Positions 1-9,131 are shown, numbered from the stretch's first letter. The stretch is 64,000 nucleotides of DNA from Clostridia bacterium (GCA_910575245.1 CAJTEN010000023.1:1-64000); one strand, 5' to 3'. Notes: generated by a model from the sequence alone, not told the origin. Program-made: numbers and translations.

Positions 1-81
1 CTTCGAGATAGGGTGAACGTAAAGGAGAAGAGAAAACTTATAGGGTGCACACCTTTAGGCTGCTTTAGCAGCAAACCGAAC

Positions 82-101
82 CTACCGGCTTTAGCCGGTA
101 G
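82..101. repeat. perfect hairpin at decayed 5' end of ATPase remnant
   Basis: Two 8-base arms (CTACCGGC / GCCGGTAG) around a TTTA loop. A smaller hairpin, GCTGC/GCAGC, lies just before it. The hairpin ends next to the point where the ATPase reading frame begins, so it may mark a recombination or insertion boundary. No clear T-tract follows, so a terminator role is doubtful. Confidence 0.5.
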
Positions 102-116
102 TGGTTAAGTTCGTTA

Positions 117-428
117 ATGATAAATTCAACGAAGAGTAAAGTTATTATAACAACACATAGTCCATATATACTTACTTCTACGAATATATTATTGTTTTCG
201 GAAAAAGTGGAGAATCGGCATACAAAGTTAAATAAGGTTGTTATTCCCAAAAATTTAAGAGTGTCCTATGAAAACTTTGCCGCTTATAAAATGGACAATT
301 CTGAAAAGGTGTTGGAATCTTTGTTGGATGAGGAAAGTCATATGATTAATACAAATTATATTGATGAAGTATCGTCTATTACAAATAGTGAACTTGATGA
401 ACTTATTTCTATGGAGATAGATGAATGA
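117..428 (+). pseudogene. C-terminal remnant of an AAA/OLD-like ATPase
   Basis: The 103 residues begin almost at the H-loop region (TTHSPYIL, residues 13-20), which in SMC/OLD-like AAA ATPases lies just after Walker B. The P-loop, Walker A and Walker B parts are therefore missing. The frame is open only back to a TAG at 99-101, so the upstream gene has been cut off near position 110. The end overlaps the next gene by four bases (ATGA), which indicates that the intact ancestor formed a two-gene operon with it. In intact families such ATPases work with small nucleases in phage defence; that role is inference here. With no nucleotide-binding site the fragment should be inactive. Confidence 0.65.
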
Positions 429-913
429 TTTGTAGAAAATTAGAAGAATGTATTAATGGAGAACTGCAAAGTAATTTTTTAGAGAAATGTGATAATAAAA
501 ATAGGATGGACTGTATTAAGTCATCAGACAGACGTTCAGTGATAAAGTGTGAAGAGAATAAAAAGAAGTATATGCTTGAAAATACGAAGAGAAATCATGT
601 GATTTTATATAAGATGGATGGTGGGATAATAGCGGAAGATAAGTCTGTCCCATTAAATACGAGTAAATGTGATTACTTATTTGTCATTGGCGATGCAACT
701 CCAACTGCTGTATTAACAGAACTCAAAGGTGTTAATGTGCCCAAAGCGTTGATTCAGCTTAAGGGAACTTTATTATTGTATAAGAATGTTTTCTGTAAAT
801 TTGGACATGTATATGCACGAGCAATTGTGACATCTTCAACGCCAAATTTAAAAGCGAGTCCGGAATATGTTAATTTGGCTCGGATGATTCGCAAAGACTA
901 TAAGTCAAAATGA
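425..913 (+). CDS. small PD-(D/E)XK-like protein, partner of the ATPase remnant
   Basis: 162 residues, not assigned to a named family. The middle holds a motif set seen in PD-(D/E)XK nucleases: D83 after a beta-strand, a second hydrophobic strand ending E99-L-K101, and Q111 in the following helix. The N-terminal half is rich in Lys, Asn and Cys and has no recognised fold. Its start overlaps the stop of the upstream ATPase remnant by four bases, so the two were translationally coupled. The coding end lies within a few bases of the point where the following gene's homology begins. The nuclease assignment is inference from motif spacing; it could instead be an unrelated accessory protein of the ATPase. 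Confidence 0.5.
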   Translation: MICRKLEECINGELQSNFLEKCDNKNRMDCIKSSDRRSVIKCEENKKKYMLENTKRNHVILYKMDGGIIAEDKSVPLNTSKCDYLFVIGDATPTAVLTELKGVNVPKALIQLKGTLLLYKNVFCKFGHVYARAIVTSSTPNLKASPEYVNLARMIRKDYKSK

Positions 914-941
914 TGGCAAAATTCATCCCACACTTGGTGGG

Positions 942-1736
942 TTGATTTTTTTCGGAGATTTTATGACTATTACAGATGAACTGCCGAATTACTTTCTGGA
1001 TTACAGGGAACATCTCTCAAATGATACCCGTTGGACCGACCGTGTCTGTTCTGGCGATGGTACCTGGAGCGGAAATATATTTGATTTTTATTACAAGGTC
1101 ATCGACCGCCTGACCGCAGATGTCAAGAAACCGTTCAGGATTGATTCTAGTTTGATGCGGATAGATGATACACCCATTCATAAATCTCTCAGGGAATGTC
1201 TCGCAAATGCGCTTATCCATGCTGATTTCTATGGAAGGCGTGGCATTGTGATTGACAAGGAATTTCGTAAAATTGTAATTGCTAATCCCGGCACATTCCG
1301 TATCAGCATTGAAGAAGCCATTGGCGGTGGCATTAGTGATGCACGAAATGGAAGAATTTTTAATATGTTTGCTCTTATTAGTGTGGGTGAACGTTCTGGG
1401 ACAGGTATTTGTGATGTATACCATGTGTGGGATGAAAATGGGTTTAAAAAACCTTCTTTTGCTGAAACAGTCGATCCAGACCGTGTCACACTTACTCTTG
1501 AAATAGATACTGATGGTAATATTGATGGCAATGATGGTAGCCTTACACAGAATGAAATACTTGTCTTACAGGTCTTATCCAGAACTCCTGCTTTGTCCGC
1601 TGCTAAAATCGGTGCCGAGATAGGCATTTCAAAACCATCTGTAGAACGGGTTCTTCGTTCCTTAAAAAATAAAAAATTCATTCGCAGAGAGGGTTCTACC
1701 CGTGGAAAATGGATTGTTTTGAAGAAGGGTAAATAA
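942..1736 (+). pseudogene. ATP-binding transcriptional regulator (HATPase_c_4 plus HTH), N-terminus lost
   Basis: The 264 residues match the C-terminal two thirds of AlbA_2/Schlafen-type regulators: the PNYFLDYREHL segment, a GHKL-like ATPase core (ECLANALIHADF, then GGGISDARN and GERSGTG), and a C-terminal winged helix (ISKPSVERVLRSLKNKKFI). The N-terminal DNA-binding domain is absent. The only start is a TTG at 942, but homology continues in frame upstream to about 905 (NDGKIHPTLGGL), right up to the end of the preceding gene. This shows a deletion or recombination junction rather than a natural start. It is probably non-functional, although the C-terminal ATPase and HTH are intact. Confidence 0.65.
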
Positions 1737-1821
1737 TGTACTGAATCTAAAGCCAGTAGATCAGGATGCTATACCATGAGCTGGACTGCCGCATTATCGT
1801 GGTGGCCCATGACTCTAAACA

Positions 1822-2670
1822 TTATTTCGCCACATGCTCATTCCGCCACTGTCTCGGCGAAACCCCATACACATTCTTAAACGCCCTGGAAAAATGCAGT
1901 TGGTTCGGATAGCCGACTGCATTTCCAATGTCAGCAACCGACAATTCGGTCAGCCGCAGCAGTTCGGTGGCCTTGGACATGCGGTAGGAAATCAGGAACT
2001 CCTGAGGCGATTTGCCTGTATTTTCATGAAAGATCTTGCCGAAATAGCTTCTGTTTAAACCGCAGGCGGCAGCGATATCCTCCACGGAAATATCGTTCTG
2101 GAAGTTCTGTTCGATAAAGGAAAAAGCCTCTTTGATATAGAAGTCCCGCAGGCTGTTTCCCCTGCTAACTTCGGAGGAAGAGGCGGAGCGCATAAAGCTG
2201 TCCATAAAGAGGAAGAGGTGCCCGATCAGGTGAAAGGGAGACTCATTCTTATGGTTGACGATATAGAGCATTTCCGACTTCATTGTATCTGCGATATCTT
2301 TATACCGTGCCTTGTAAATGGGCTGATTGGGGCTTAGGCCGGTCAGCTCCACGGTTTCCTTGGCATGCAGCCCGTCGAATTCGATCCAGACATATTCCCA
2401 GGGAATCTCATGGTCTGCTATATAGGTGCAGACCTGATGGGGAAAGAGCATGAATCCCTGGCCGCTCAACACCTGATACTGTATGGATTTGCGTTGTGTG
2501 TTTTCGGCGTACAAGGTGCCGGTACCGGACAGGCAGTAGTGGAACAGATAATGGTTCCTGGCAGCAGGGCCGAAAGAATGGGAGGGATCGCACTGTTCCC
2601 AGCCGAACTGGTACAGTCCCAGATCGACAAAATTTTCACTTGGAAAAACGGAAAAGATCACTTCGCTCAT
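1822..2670 (-). CDS. AraC family regulator of the alpha-galactoside locus
   Basis: 282 residues: an N-terminal cupin-like sugar-binding half (around residues 20-110, with HYLFHYCLSGTG) and a C-terminal double helix-turn-helix (about 180-278; AACGLNRSYFGKIFHE, then IGNAVGYPNQLHFSRAFK). It resembles MsmR/RafR regulators of raffinose-melibiose systems. It is transcribed away from the binding protein/permease/alpha-galactosidase operon, with about 250 bases between the start codons holding both promoters. The likely role is activation of the operon when alpha-galactosides are present, as known for MsmR. The ATG at 2670 has a GAGGTGA ribosome site about five bases upstream on the minus strand. Confidence 0.85.
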   Translation of the reverse strand: MSEVIFSVFPSENFVDLGLYQFGWEQCDPSHSFGPAARNHYLFHYCLSGTGTLYAENTQRKSIQYQVLSGQGFMLFPHQVCTYIADHEIPWEYVWIEFDGLHAKETVELTGLSPNQPIYKARYKDIADTMKSEMLYIVNHKNESPFHLIGHLFLFMDSFMRSASSSEVSRGNSLRDFYIKEAFSFIEQNFQNDISVEDIAAACGLNRSYFGKIFHENTGKSPQEFLISYRMSKATELLRLTELSVADIGNAVGYPNQLHFSRAFKNVYGVSPRQWRNEHVAK

Positions 2671-2920
2671 AAATCACCTCATTTAGCTTTCCTGTTTGGC
2701 AAATCAATTTGTTTTCCTTTATTCTCCGCGATAAGTTTCTTGAATCAGGTAATAATGAATAAAAAGAGATTAAAAAACATTATATACCAAAATGCTACTT
2801 GATTTCAAATAAATGGTAAAAATACAGCATAAAGATATATAACATGCAATATAAGGCTATTTATCGATAGCAAAATGGTATGTTACAATGCAAATATCAA
2901 ATCAGGGAAGGAGATATGCT

Positions 2921-4207
2921 ATGTTAAGGAGGAAAGTAAAATACCTTGGCGCGGCGATTTGCAGTGTGGCTGCAATGACAGTTGTCGGGGGATGTGGAAA
3001 CTCGGCTGACAGTGGGAAGACTGAGATTGAGATCGTTCAGTACAAACCGGAGGCGGCCAACTATTTCAGTGTTGTGGAAGAAGAATTCAACGCCACACAT
3101 GATGACATTCATCTTACGATCAGTTCTCCCAACGATGCAATGACAATCTTGAAGACCAGGTTCATCAGAGAGGACTATCCGGACATCATAGGAATCGGCG
3201 GAGACATCAACTATTCCTATTTTGTGGATGCAGAGATTCTGGAGGATATTTCTGATTATGAAGGACTTAAAAATATCAATCAGGGTTATCTGGACATTGA
3301 CGAAGCGCTTAAGTTTGTTCCTGTAGAAGGCACCTACGCGGTACCCTATGTGGCCAACGCCGCAGGAATCCTGTACAACAGGGATATGTTTGCGGAGCAT
3401 GGCTGGGAGATCCCGACAACATGGGACGAACTGCTTACATTATGTGATACCATTCAGGGAGAGGGTATTCTGCCCTTCTATTTCGGTTTCAAGGACACCT
3501 GGACCTGTCTTGCACCGTGGAATGCGATGGCGGTAGACTTAGCGCCCGCGGATGCGTCCAAACAGGTTAACCGTGGGGAAACGACATTTGCCAAGGAGTA
3601 CCGGGAAGTGTCCGAGAAGTATCTGGAACTTTTGCCGTATGGGCCGGACGATCCGTTTGCTTATGGATACAATGACGCATGTACGGCTTTTGCAAGAGGA
3701 GAGTCAGCGATGTATCCGATCGGAAGTTATGCGGCGCCGCAGATCCTTTCGGTAAATCCGGATCTGAATCTGGATTCCTTCGTAATGCCGGCCAATGACG
3801 CTGCGGACGGAAACACACTGAATTCCGGTATTGACCTTCAGTTCTGTGTAATGGCAGGCTGCAAGAACAAAGAAGCGGTATATGAAGTGCTGGATTTCCT
3901 CTACGAGGATGAGAATATCCAGAAATATATCGATGCGCAGACGGCGATTCCCTGCAAGGAGGGAAATTTTGAGCTTCCTTCCATTCTGGACGGAATGACA
4001 GAATATATCGCCTCAGGCAATATGACAGACTATCAGGATCACTACTATCCTTCCGAGATGGCGGTGGATGCGCAGATTCAGACTTTCCTGTTAAATAAGG
4101 ATGTGGATGCTTTTCTGCAGAAATTCGATACCGACTGGCTGCGGTATAACAGAGATATCATCCGTCTGGTACAGGATTATGCGAAAGAACATGGAGACGC
4201 GAACTGA
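2921..4207 (+). CDS. sugar ABC transporter substrate-binding lipoprotein
   Basis: 428 residues from ATG 2921, chosen because GGAAGGAG lies 7 bases upstream; an ATG at 2888 has no such site. A basic n-region, a hydrophobic stretch and the lipobox VVGGC near residue 24 mark a lipoprotein anchored outside the membrane. The rest is a family 1 solute-binding protein, with the typical central region YNRDMFAEHGWEIPTTWDE. It should capture oligosaccharides for the two permeases that follow. The GH36 enzyme downstream suggests raffinose, melibiose or stachyose as ligand. No ATPase gene is present, so a shared MsmK-like ATPase elsewhere is expected, as is common for such systems in Firmicutes. Confidence 0.9.
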   Translation: MLRRKVKYLGAAICSVAAMTVVGGCGNSADSGKTEIEIVQYKPEAANYFSVVEEEFNATHDDIHLTISSPNDAMTILKTRFIREDYPDIIGIGGDINYSYFVDAEILEDISDYEGLKNINQGYLDIDEALKFVPVEGTYAVPYVANAAGILYNRDMFAEHGWEIPTTWDELLTLCDTIQGEGILPFYFGFKDTWTCLAPWNAMAVDLAPADASKQVNRGETTFAKEYREVSEKYLELLPYGPDDPFAYGYNDACTAFARGESAMYPIGSYAAPQILSVNPDLNLDSFVMPANDAADGNTLNSGIDLQFCVMAGCKNKEAVYEVLDFLYEDENIQKYIDAQTAIPCKEGNFELPSILDGMTEYIASGNMTDYQDHYYPSEMAVDAQIQTFLLNKDVDAFLQKFDTDWLRYNRDIIRLVQDYAKEHGDAN

Positions 4208-4239
4208 CCGCGAATGAGTGAGAAAGGAGAGTATGTATT

Positions 4240-5115
4240 ATGAAATTAGGAAAAAATTAGAGAAAAACAACATTTTTATTGATTACAATTCCGATTCTTG
4301 CCTTATTTATCTGCTTCAATACCATTCCGCTGATCCGCGGTGTGATATATAGTTTTACGAATTTTAAAGGCTTCGGAAAATATGACTGGGTGGGATTTCG
4401 GAACTATATCGACCTGTTTTCGGATGCCCGTGTCGGTAAGTCCTATTGGTTTACCTTTAAGCTGGCGATCGTGACTACCGTTGTGGTAAATATCTTAAGC
4501 CTGCTGCTGGCGCTGGCGCTCAACAGCTCCATCAAGGCCAAGAGCTTTTTCCGCGGGGCGTACTTTTTACCCAATATTCTGGGTGCGCTGGTTGTCGGTT
4601 ACATTTTCAATTATTTCTTTACTTATATCCTTCCGGCTCTGGCGGATATGATCGGGATTGATGCGCTTCGTTCCTCTATCCTGTCCAATCCGGATGCGGC
4701 GTGGATCGGCGTCATGATTGTCTGTGCATGGCAGGCGATCGCGATGAATACGATCATCTATATTTCCGGTCTCCAGACGGTACCGGAAGATGTGTATGAG
4801 GCAGGCGGCCTGGATGGGGCGACAGGATGGAAGCAGTTTAAATATCTGACCTTCCCGCTTATCATTCCCTTTTTCTCCATCAACATGGTTCTGTGCGTGA
4901 AGAACTTCCTGATGGTATTCGACCAGATCATGGCCTTGACCAAGGGCGGCCCGGCGCAGAGTACGGAGTCCATCTCTTACCTGATCTACAACAACGGTAT
5001 GTCGGGCGGACAGTTCGGCTTCCAGAGCGCCAATGCGGTCGTGTTCTTTATCGTGATCGTGGCGGTTTCTGTGGCGCAGATGAAATTTTCCGGTAAAAAG
5101 GAGGAGCAGTTATGA
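4240..5115 (+). pseudogene. sugar ABC permease (MalF type) with amber codon at position 7
   Basis: The natural start is ATG 4240, preceded by AGAAAGGAGA. The frame reads M-K-L-G-K-N then TAG (4258-4260), then continues without interruption for 284 codons as a binding-protein-dependent permease. It has six membrane segments and the EAA loop (EAGGLDGATGWKQFKYLTFPLI) that contacts the ATPase. The position of TAG is where related proteins carry an ordinary residue, so it is a nonsense change or a sequencing error. The only in-frame restart nearby is TTG 4279 with no ribosome site, inside the first membrane helix. The gene overlaps the next permease by four bases. If the amber codon is real, uptake through this system should be strongly reduced unless suppressed. 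Confidence 0.8.
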
Positions 5116-5945
5116 CAATAAAGAAAACAAACAAGGCGGCGATGATTGTCCTGATCCTTGGTCTTTCCACGATCATCTTACCGTTATACATGACTATAGT
5201 CATCGCATTTAAACAGCCCTCGGAAATGACCAACAGTATCGGCGGTATTCTGTCGCTGCCTAAGTCGTTTAGCCTGAGTAATTTCAGGGAGGCCATGGAG
5301 GTCACGGATTTCTGGCGTTCTCTCAGCAACAGTATCATAATTACGGTGGCGACAGTGGTACTGTGCATCGCCATACATTCCCTGATGGGATATGCTTTGG
5401 GAAGAAATAAGGCTCACAGCAAGTTCTACGGTTTCGTGTATCTGTTTATCGTCAGCGGTATGTTCGTGCCTTTTGCGATCCTGATGATGCCCCTGGCGAA
5501 ACAGACGGCGGAGCTGGGTCTGGCGAACTGGTTCGGTGTTATCCTGCTGTATGTAGTATTCTATATGCCTATGAACGTGCTGCTTTACTCCGGTTATCTG
5601 GTGAATATCCCTATGGCGCTGGAGGAAGCAGCGAAGGTGGACGGCGCTTCTACCTGGAGAACCTACTGGAAGATCATCTTCCCGATCATGAAGCCTATGC
5701 ATGCGACGGTTGCGGTGCTTACGGCACTGGCAGTGTGGAACGACGTTATGACGCCTCTCGTTATCATGGCAGGTTCCGGCCAGAATACGCTGCCGCTGGC
5801 ACAGCTTAACTTCCAGTCACAGTTCGGTACGAATTATAACCTGGCGTTTGCTTCTTATCTGCTTTCATTGATTCCGATCCTGATCTTCTATATTGTCTGC
5901 CAGAAGCAGATTCTGAACGGGGTTGTGAACGGAGCGGTTAAATAA
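5112..5945 (+). CDS. sugar ABC permease (MalG type)
   Basis: 277 residues with six predicted membrane helices and the EAA motif EEAAKVDGASTWRTYWKIIFP near residues 175-196, as in MalG/MsmG inner-membrane permeases. It starts inside the stop codon of the first permease (ATGA), so translation is coupled, and AAAAGGAGGAG lies upstream. It should form a heterodimer with the first permease and import alpha-galactosides with a shared ATPase. A gap of about 230 bases with direct and inverted repeats separates it from the alpha-galactosidase gene. Translational coupling means the amber codon in the upstream gene may also lower its expression. Confidence 0.9.
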   Translation: MTIKKTNKAAMIVLILGLSTIILPLYMTIVIAFKQPSEMTNSIGGILSLPKSFSLSNFREAMEVTDFWRSLSNSIIITVATVVLCIAIHSLMGYALGRNKAHSKFYGFVYLFIVSGMFVPFAILMMPLAKQTAELGLANWFGVILLYVVFYMPMNVLLYSGYLVNIPMALEEAAKVDGASTWRTYWKIIFPIMKPMHATVAVLTALAVWNDVMTPLVIMAGSGQNTLPLAQLNFQSQFGTNYNLAFASYLLSLIPILIFYIVCQKQILNGVVNGAVK

Positions 5946-6078
5946 AAAGTGCAGCAGCATTGAGTAATATTTACAAATTGGGTAATAGTAAAAATTGTGT
6001 AATGACAGTAAATGGCTTGACGAATAGTGCCAGAGGGTTAAATATAAATTTAAGGATGAATAATATGGTATAATATGG

Positions 6079-6129
6079 TATACTTGGGGCAGGTTTTCGG
6101 GGCTTGTTCCAAGTATATTGTATACTTGG
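6079..6129. promoter_or_regulatory. inverted-repeat operator candidate before alpha-galactosidase
   Basis: The 9-base word TATACTTGG occurs at 6079-6087 and 6121-6129, and its exact reverse complement CCAAGTATA at 6109-6117. The last two form a perfect 9-base inverted repeat with a 3-base spacer (6109-6129). A TATAAT-like element lies at 6069-6074, just before the first copy. The arrangement of one direct and one inverted half-site fits a dimeric regulator, possibly the AraC protein at 1822-2670 or an unlinked repressor. The binding protein is not known. Confidence 0.5.
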
Positions 6130-6177
6130 GGAAAGACAGAAAATAATATCAAAACAGGAAAAGGATTGGTGCGGCAT

Positions 6178-8412
6178 ATGGCAATTCTGTTTCAGGAAGA
6201 GAAGAAGATTTTTACTTTACAGACAAAGCAGACAACCTACCAGATGAAGGTAGATGATTTCGGCTTTCTTTTGCATTTGTATTACGGGGCGAAGCTATCC
6301 GGAGATATGGACTATCTGCTGACTTTCTATGACAGAGGATTCTCGGGGAATCCGAACGATGTGGGGAATAACAGGACATATTCCATGGATGTGCTGCCGC
6401 AGGAGTATCCGACATTGGGAACCGGGGATTACAGGAACAGTGCGCTTGTACTCAGGAATCATGACGAGTCGGAGTGCTGTGATCTGCGGTATGCCGGGTA
6501 TGAGATCCGGGAAGGCAAGTACGGGCTTGCGGGGCTGCCGGCAGTATATGCCGGGCCGGGGGAAGCCGAGACGCTGGAAATCGTCCTTGAGGATGCTGTA
6601 AGTAAGGTGCGGGTTTTGCTGTTGTACGGTGTGCTGGAAGAGGAAGATATCATCACAAGAAGCGTGAAGATCATCAACTATGGTACGGAGTACGTCGTTG
6701 TGGAAAAAGCGGCGTCAGCCTGTCTGGATTTCATCACGGGACAGTATGACCTGCTCAGTTTCCACGGAAGACATGCTATGGAAAGGAACCTGCAGAGAGC
6801 CGGGATCGGGCATGGCAGCCACAGCATCGGCAGCCGCAGGGGAACCTCCAGCCATCAGTACAATCCGGCGGTCATCATAGCAGGAAAAAATACGACGGAA
6901 GATGCTGGAGACTGTTACGGGATGGTGTTTGTTTACAGCGGTAATTTCCTCTGTGAGGCGGAGAAGGACCAGTTTGACCAGACGCGTGTGCTGATGGGAC
7001 TGCAGAGCGATCTTTTCAACTATCCGCTGGAGCCTGGGGAGACGCTTGTGGTTCCGGAGACGATTCTGTGTTACAGCGGCAGGGGATTCGGGGACCTGTC
7101 CGTGAAATATCATCGCTGTATCAGGGACCATATTTGCAACGGGGTGCACAGCAGGCGGAGGATGGGAGTCAATTACGGCAGGGACGGACGGGCATCTTTT
7201 GTTCCCCGGCCTGTGTTGGTCAACAGCTGGGAGGCGGCTTATTTTAACTTTACCGGTGAGACGATCGTACAGCTGGCGAAGGATGCGGCAGAGCTTGGCA
7301 TTGATATGGTGGTTATGGATGACGGGTGGTTCGGCAAGCGGGAGGATGACAACAGCGGCCTGGGCGACTGGCAGGTCAATGAGAAGAAGCTGGGATGCAG
7401 TCTGGGCGAGCTGGTGCGCAGGGTTAATGAGGAGGGCGTTAAGTTCGGTATCTGGATTGAGCCGGAGATGATCTCTGAGGACAGCGGCCTGTACAGAGAG
7501 CATCCGGACTGGGCGATGCAGAATCCGGGCAGGAATCCGGCCCGCGGCAGGAACCAGCTTGTGCTTGATTTTTCCAGGGAGGAAGTGCGGGAGCATATTT
7601 TTGACCAGATCTGCAGAGTATTGGATCAGGGAAATATCGAATATATCAAGTGGGATATGAACCGGAGCCTTACGGATTTCTATTCCGCACGAAACAGGCA
7701 GGGGAAGGTGGCTTACGATTTTGTGATCGGGCTGTATGATTTCATGGAGAAGCTGCTGGCAAAATACCCGAAGCTGATGATCGAAGGTTGCAGCGGCGGC
7801 GGCGGACGTTTTGATGCCGGGATGATGTACTATACACCGCAGATTTGGTGCAGCGATAACACGGATGCGGTGGACAGGCTGCGGATCCAGTACGGGACAT
7901 CCTTCTTCTATCCGATGTCAACGGTCAGCGCCCATGTATCGGCGGTGCCCAATCATCAGACAGGCCGGATCACAAGCCTGCGCACGCGAGGCATCGTGGC
8001 CATGACGGGAGCTTTCGGCTATGAGTTGTCGCTTAGTAAGCTGAGTGCGGAAGACAAAGAGGAGATCCGGGAGCAGATCAGACAGTATAAAGAATTCGAA
8101 CCGCTGATCAGCAGGGGCGATTATTACCGCCTGTCGAATCCTTTTGAAGATGCCTGTGCAGCCTGGATGTATGTGTCTGAGGATAGAACGTGCGTGCTGC
8201 TTCATGTAGTGATTCTGGAGAATCATGGCAATATGGTGGTGAATTATGTGCGGCTGAAAGAACTTCTGCCGGATGCTGTCTACGAGGAGGCGGTAAGCGG
8301 TAAGCGCTACTGCGGATCCGCGCTGATGCAGGCAGGGATACCGATTCCGGTGGAGATGGGAGATTACCGTGCGTATCAGTTTGTGTTCAAAGCAAAAAAC
8401 AGAGAAAATTAA
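6178..8412 (+). CDS. alpha-galactosidase, GH36
   Basis: 744 residues from ATG 6178, preceded by AGGAAAAGG; the longer frame from 6118 starts inside the operator and lacks a ribosome site. The enzyme hydrolyses terminal alpha-1,6-galactose from melibiose, raffinose and similar sugars. GH36 marks are all present: the DDGWFGKR segment, the KFGIWIEPEM segment, the nucleophile D493 in KWDMNR, and the acid/base D560 in WCSDNTDA. There is no signal peptide, so it acts in the cytoplasm on imported sugars, matching the transporter genes upstream. Length agrees with the bacterial GH36 tetramer-forming group (about 720-750). Confidence 0.95.
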   Translation: MAILFQEEKKIFTLQTKQTTYQMKVDDFGFLLHLYYGAKLSGDMDYLLTFYDRGFSGNPNDVGNNRTYSMDVLPQEYPTLGTGDYRNSALVLRNHDESECCDLRYAGYEIREGKYGLAGLPAVYAGPGEAETLEIVLEDAVSKVRVLLLYGVLEEEDIITRSVKIINYGTEYVVVEKAASACLDFITGQYDLLSFHGRHAMERNLQRAGIGHGSHSIGSRRGTSSHQYNPAVIIAGKNTTEDAGDCYGMVFVYSGNFLCEAEKDQFDQTRVLMGLQSDLFNYPLEPGETLVVPETILCYSGRGFGDLSVKYHRCIRDHICNGVHSRRRMGVNYGRDGRASFVPRPVLVNSWEAAYFNFTGETIVQLAKDAAELGIDMVVMDDGWFGKREDDNSGLGDWQVNEKKLGCSLGELVRRVNEEGVKFGIWIEPEMISEDSGLYREHPDWAMQNPGRNPARGRNQLVLDFSREEVREHIFDQICRVLDQGNIEYIKWDMNRSLTDFYSARNRQGKVAYDFVIGLYDFMEKLLAKYPKLMIEGCSGGGGRFDAGMMYYTPQIWCSDNTDAVDRLRIQYGTSFFYPMSTVSAHVSAVPNHQTGRITSLRTRGIVAMTGAFGYELSLSKLSAEDKEEIREQIRQYKEFEPLISRGDYYRLSNPFEDACAAWMYVSEDRTCVLLHVVILENHGNMVVNYVRLKELLPDAVYEEAVSGKRYCGSALMQAGIPIPVEMGDYRAYQFVFKAKNREN

Positions 8413-8428
8413 ATTTGGGGGAAAGAAA

Positions 8429-8476
8429 GACTGCCGTATCTGGCCGGCTATGGCCGGTACGGCGGTCTTTTTATGG
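8429..8476 (+). terminator. intrinsic terminator after alpha-galactosidase
   Basis: GACTGCCGTA pairs with TACGGCGGTC, with an inner GGCCGGC/GGCCGG stem, followed by CTTTTTAT. It lies 17 bases after the stop codon of the GH36 gene and should end the alpha-galactoside operon. Confidence 0.8.
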
Positions 8477-8694
8477 TGGATAGTTTGTAACCAGGCTGAA
8501 TTGTTACAATTGTTTTCTGTTTTGTATAATTGGGGCTGGTTGTGCAGGCAGAATCTTGTTACAATAAATTTATTAAGGCAGAGCAGGAATGCCGGAAGGT
8601 TTATATGATAAAAGCAGGATCAGCATTTTGGGACCAGCAATAATAACGAACAGCATGGAAAGAAATTTTATAGGGATAAGGAGACAAAAGTTTA

Positions 8695-8973
8695 ATGATT
8701 GAAGAAATTACAAGAGCAGTGTTAAAATTAGTCGATCAATATCCTATTACAAAAGTAACCTTATTCGGTTCAAGGGCTGATGGGACAAATCGTGGTGACA
8801 GTGATATAGACTTGATCATGGAATTTAGGATTCCAGTTTCTTTGCTTACCCTGTCAATGATACGGATTGAGTTAGAAGAAATGCTCGGAATAAAGGTAGA
8901 CTTGGTCCATGGGCCGGTAACATCTGCTGATATTATTGAAATCAAGAAGGAGATAGTTTTATATGCAGCATAG
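8695..8973 (+). CDS. MNT-domain nucleotidyltransferase (antitoxin type)
   Basis: 92 residues with the minimal nucleotidyltransferase signature GSRADG, nine residues, then DSDIDLIMEF, where the two Asp residues bind metal. Such proteins (MntA) pair with HEPN RNases (HepT) and silence them by adding AMP to the toxin. The next frame starts inside its stop region (ATG 8963, before TAG 8971), exactly as in MNT/HEPN operons, but that partner is broken here. With the toxin dead, the antitoxin is an orphan. An AAGGAG site lies about ten bases before ATG 8695. Confidence 0.85.
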   Translation: MIEEITRAVLKLVDQYPITKVTLFGSRADGTNRGDSDIDLIMEFRIPVSLLTLSMIRIELEEMLGIKVDLVHGPVTSADIIEIKKEIVLYAA

Positions 8974-9131
8974 AGATAAGATCACGATCCAAAAGATTAT
9001 TGATGAGATCAATATAGGAATCAGACTGTTAGGAGAGACTACTTTACAACAATATAACAATCCGTGATGAGTATCCGAAATTACAAAAACAATTAAGCAA
9101 GATTCTGGAGCAGGAAAAATATAATATTTAG
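8963..9131 (+). pseudogene. HEPN toxin (HepT-like), internally deleted
   Basis: The frame from ATG 8963 overlaps the MNT gene and encodes about 33 residues typical of a DUF86/HepT start (MQHRDKITIQKIIDEI) before a TGA. A second frame, shifted by one base, begins around 9058 and carries a plausible HepT end (IRDEYPKLQKQL...) to TAG 9131. An intact HepT is about 110-140 residues, so the middle, including the RxxxxH catalytic region, has been deleted. The pair was therefore a type VII (MNT/HEPN) toxin-antitoxin module that has decayed. Confidence 0.6.

Noticed and set aside
1229..1681. Minus-strand frames of 135-150 residues opposite the ATP-binding regulator
   Set aside because: They are antisense shadows; the plus-strand frame has clear family motifs throughout.
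8369..8608. 79-residue open frame after the alpha-galactosidase
   Set aside because: It begins within the GH36 gene in another frame and runs through a clear terminator; no ribosome site or motif.
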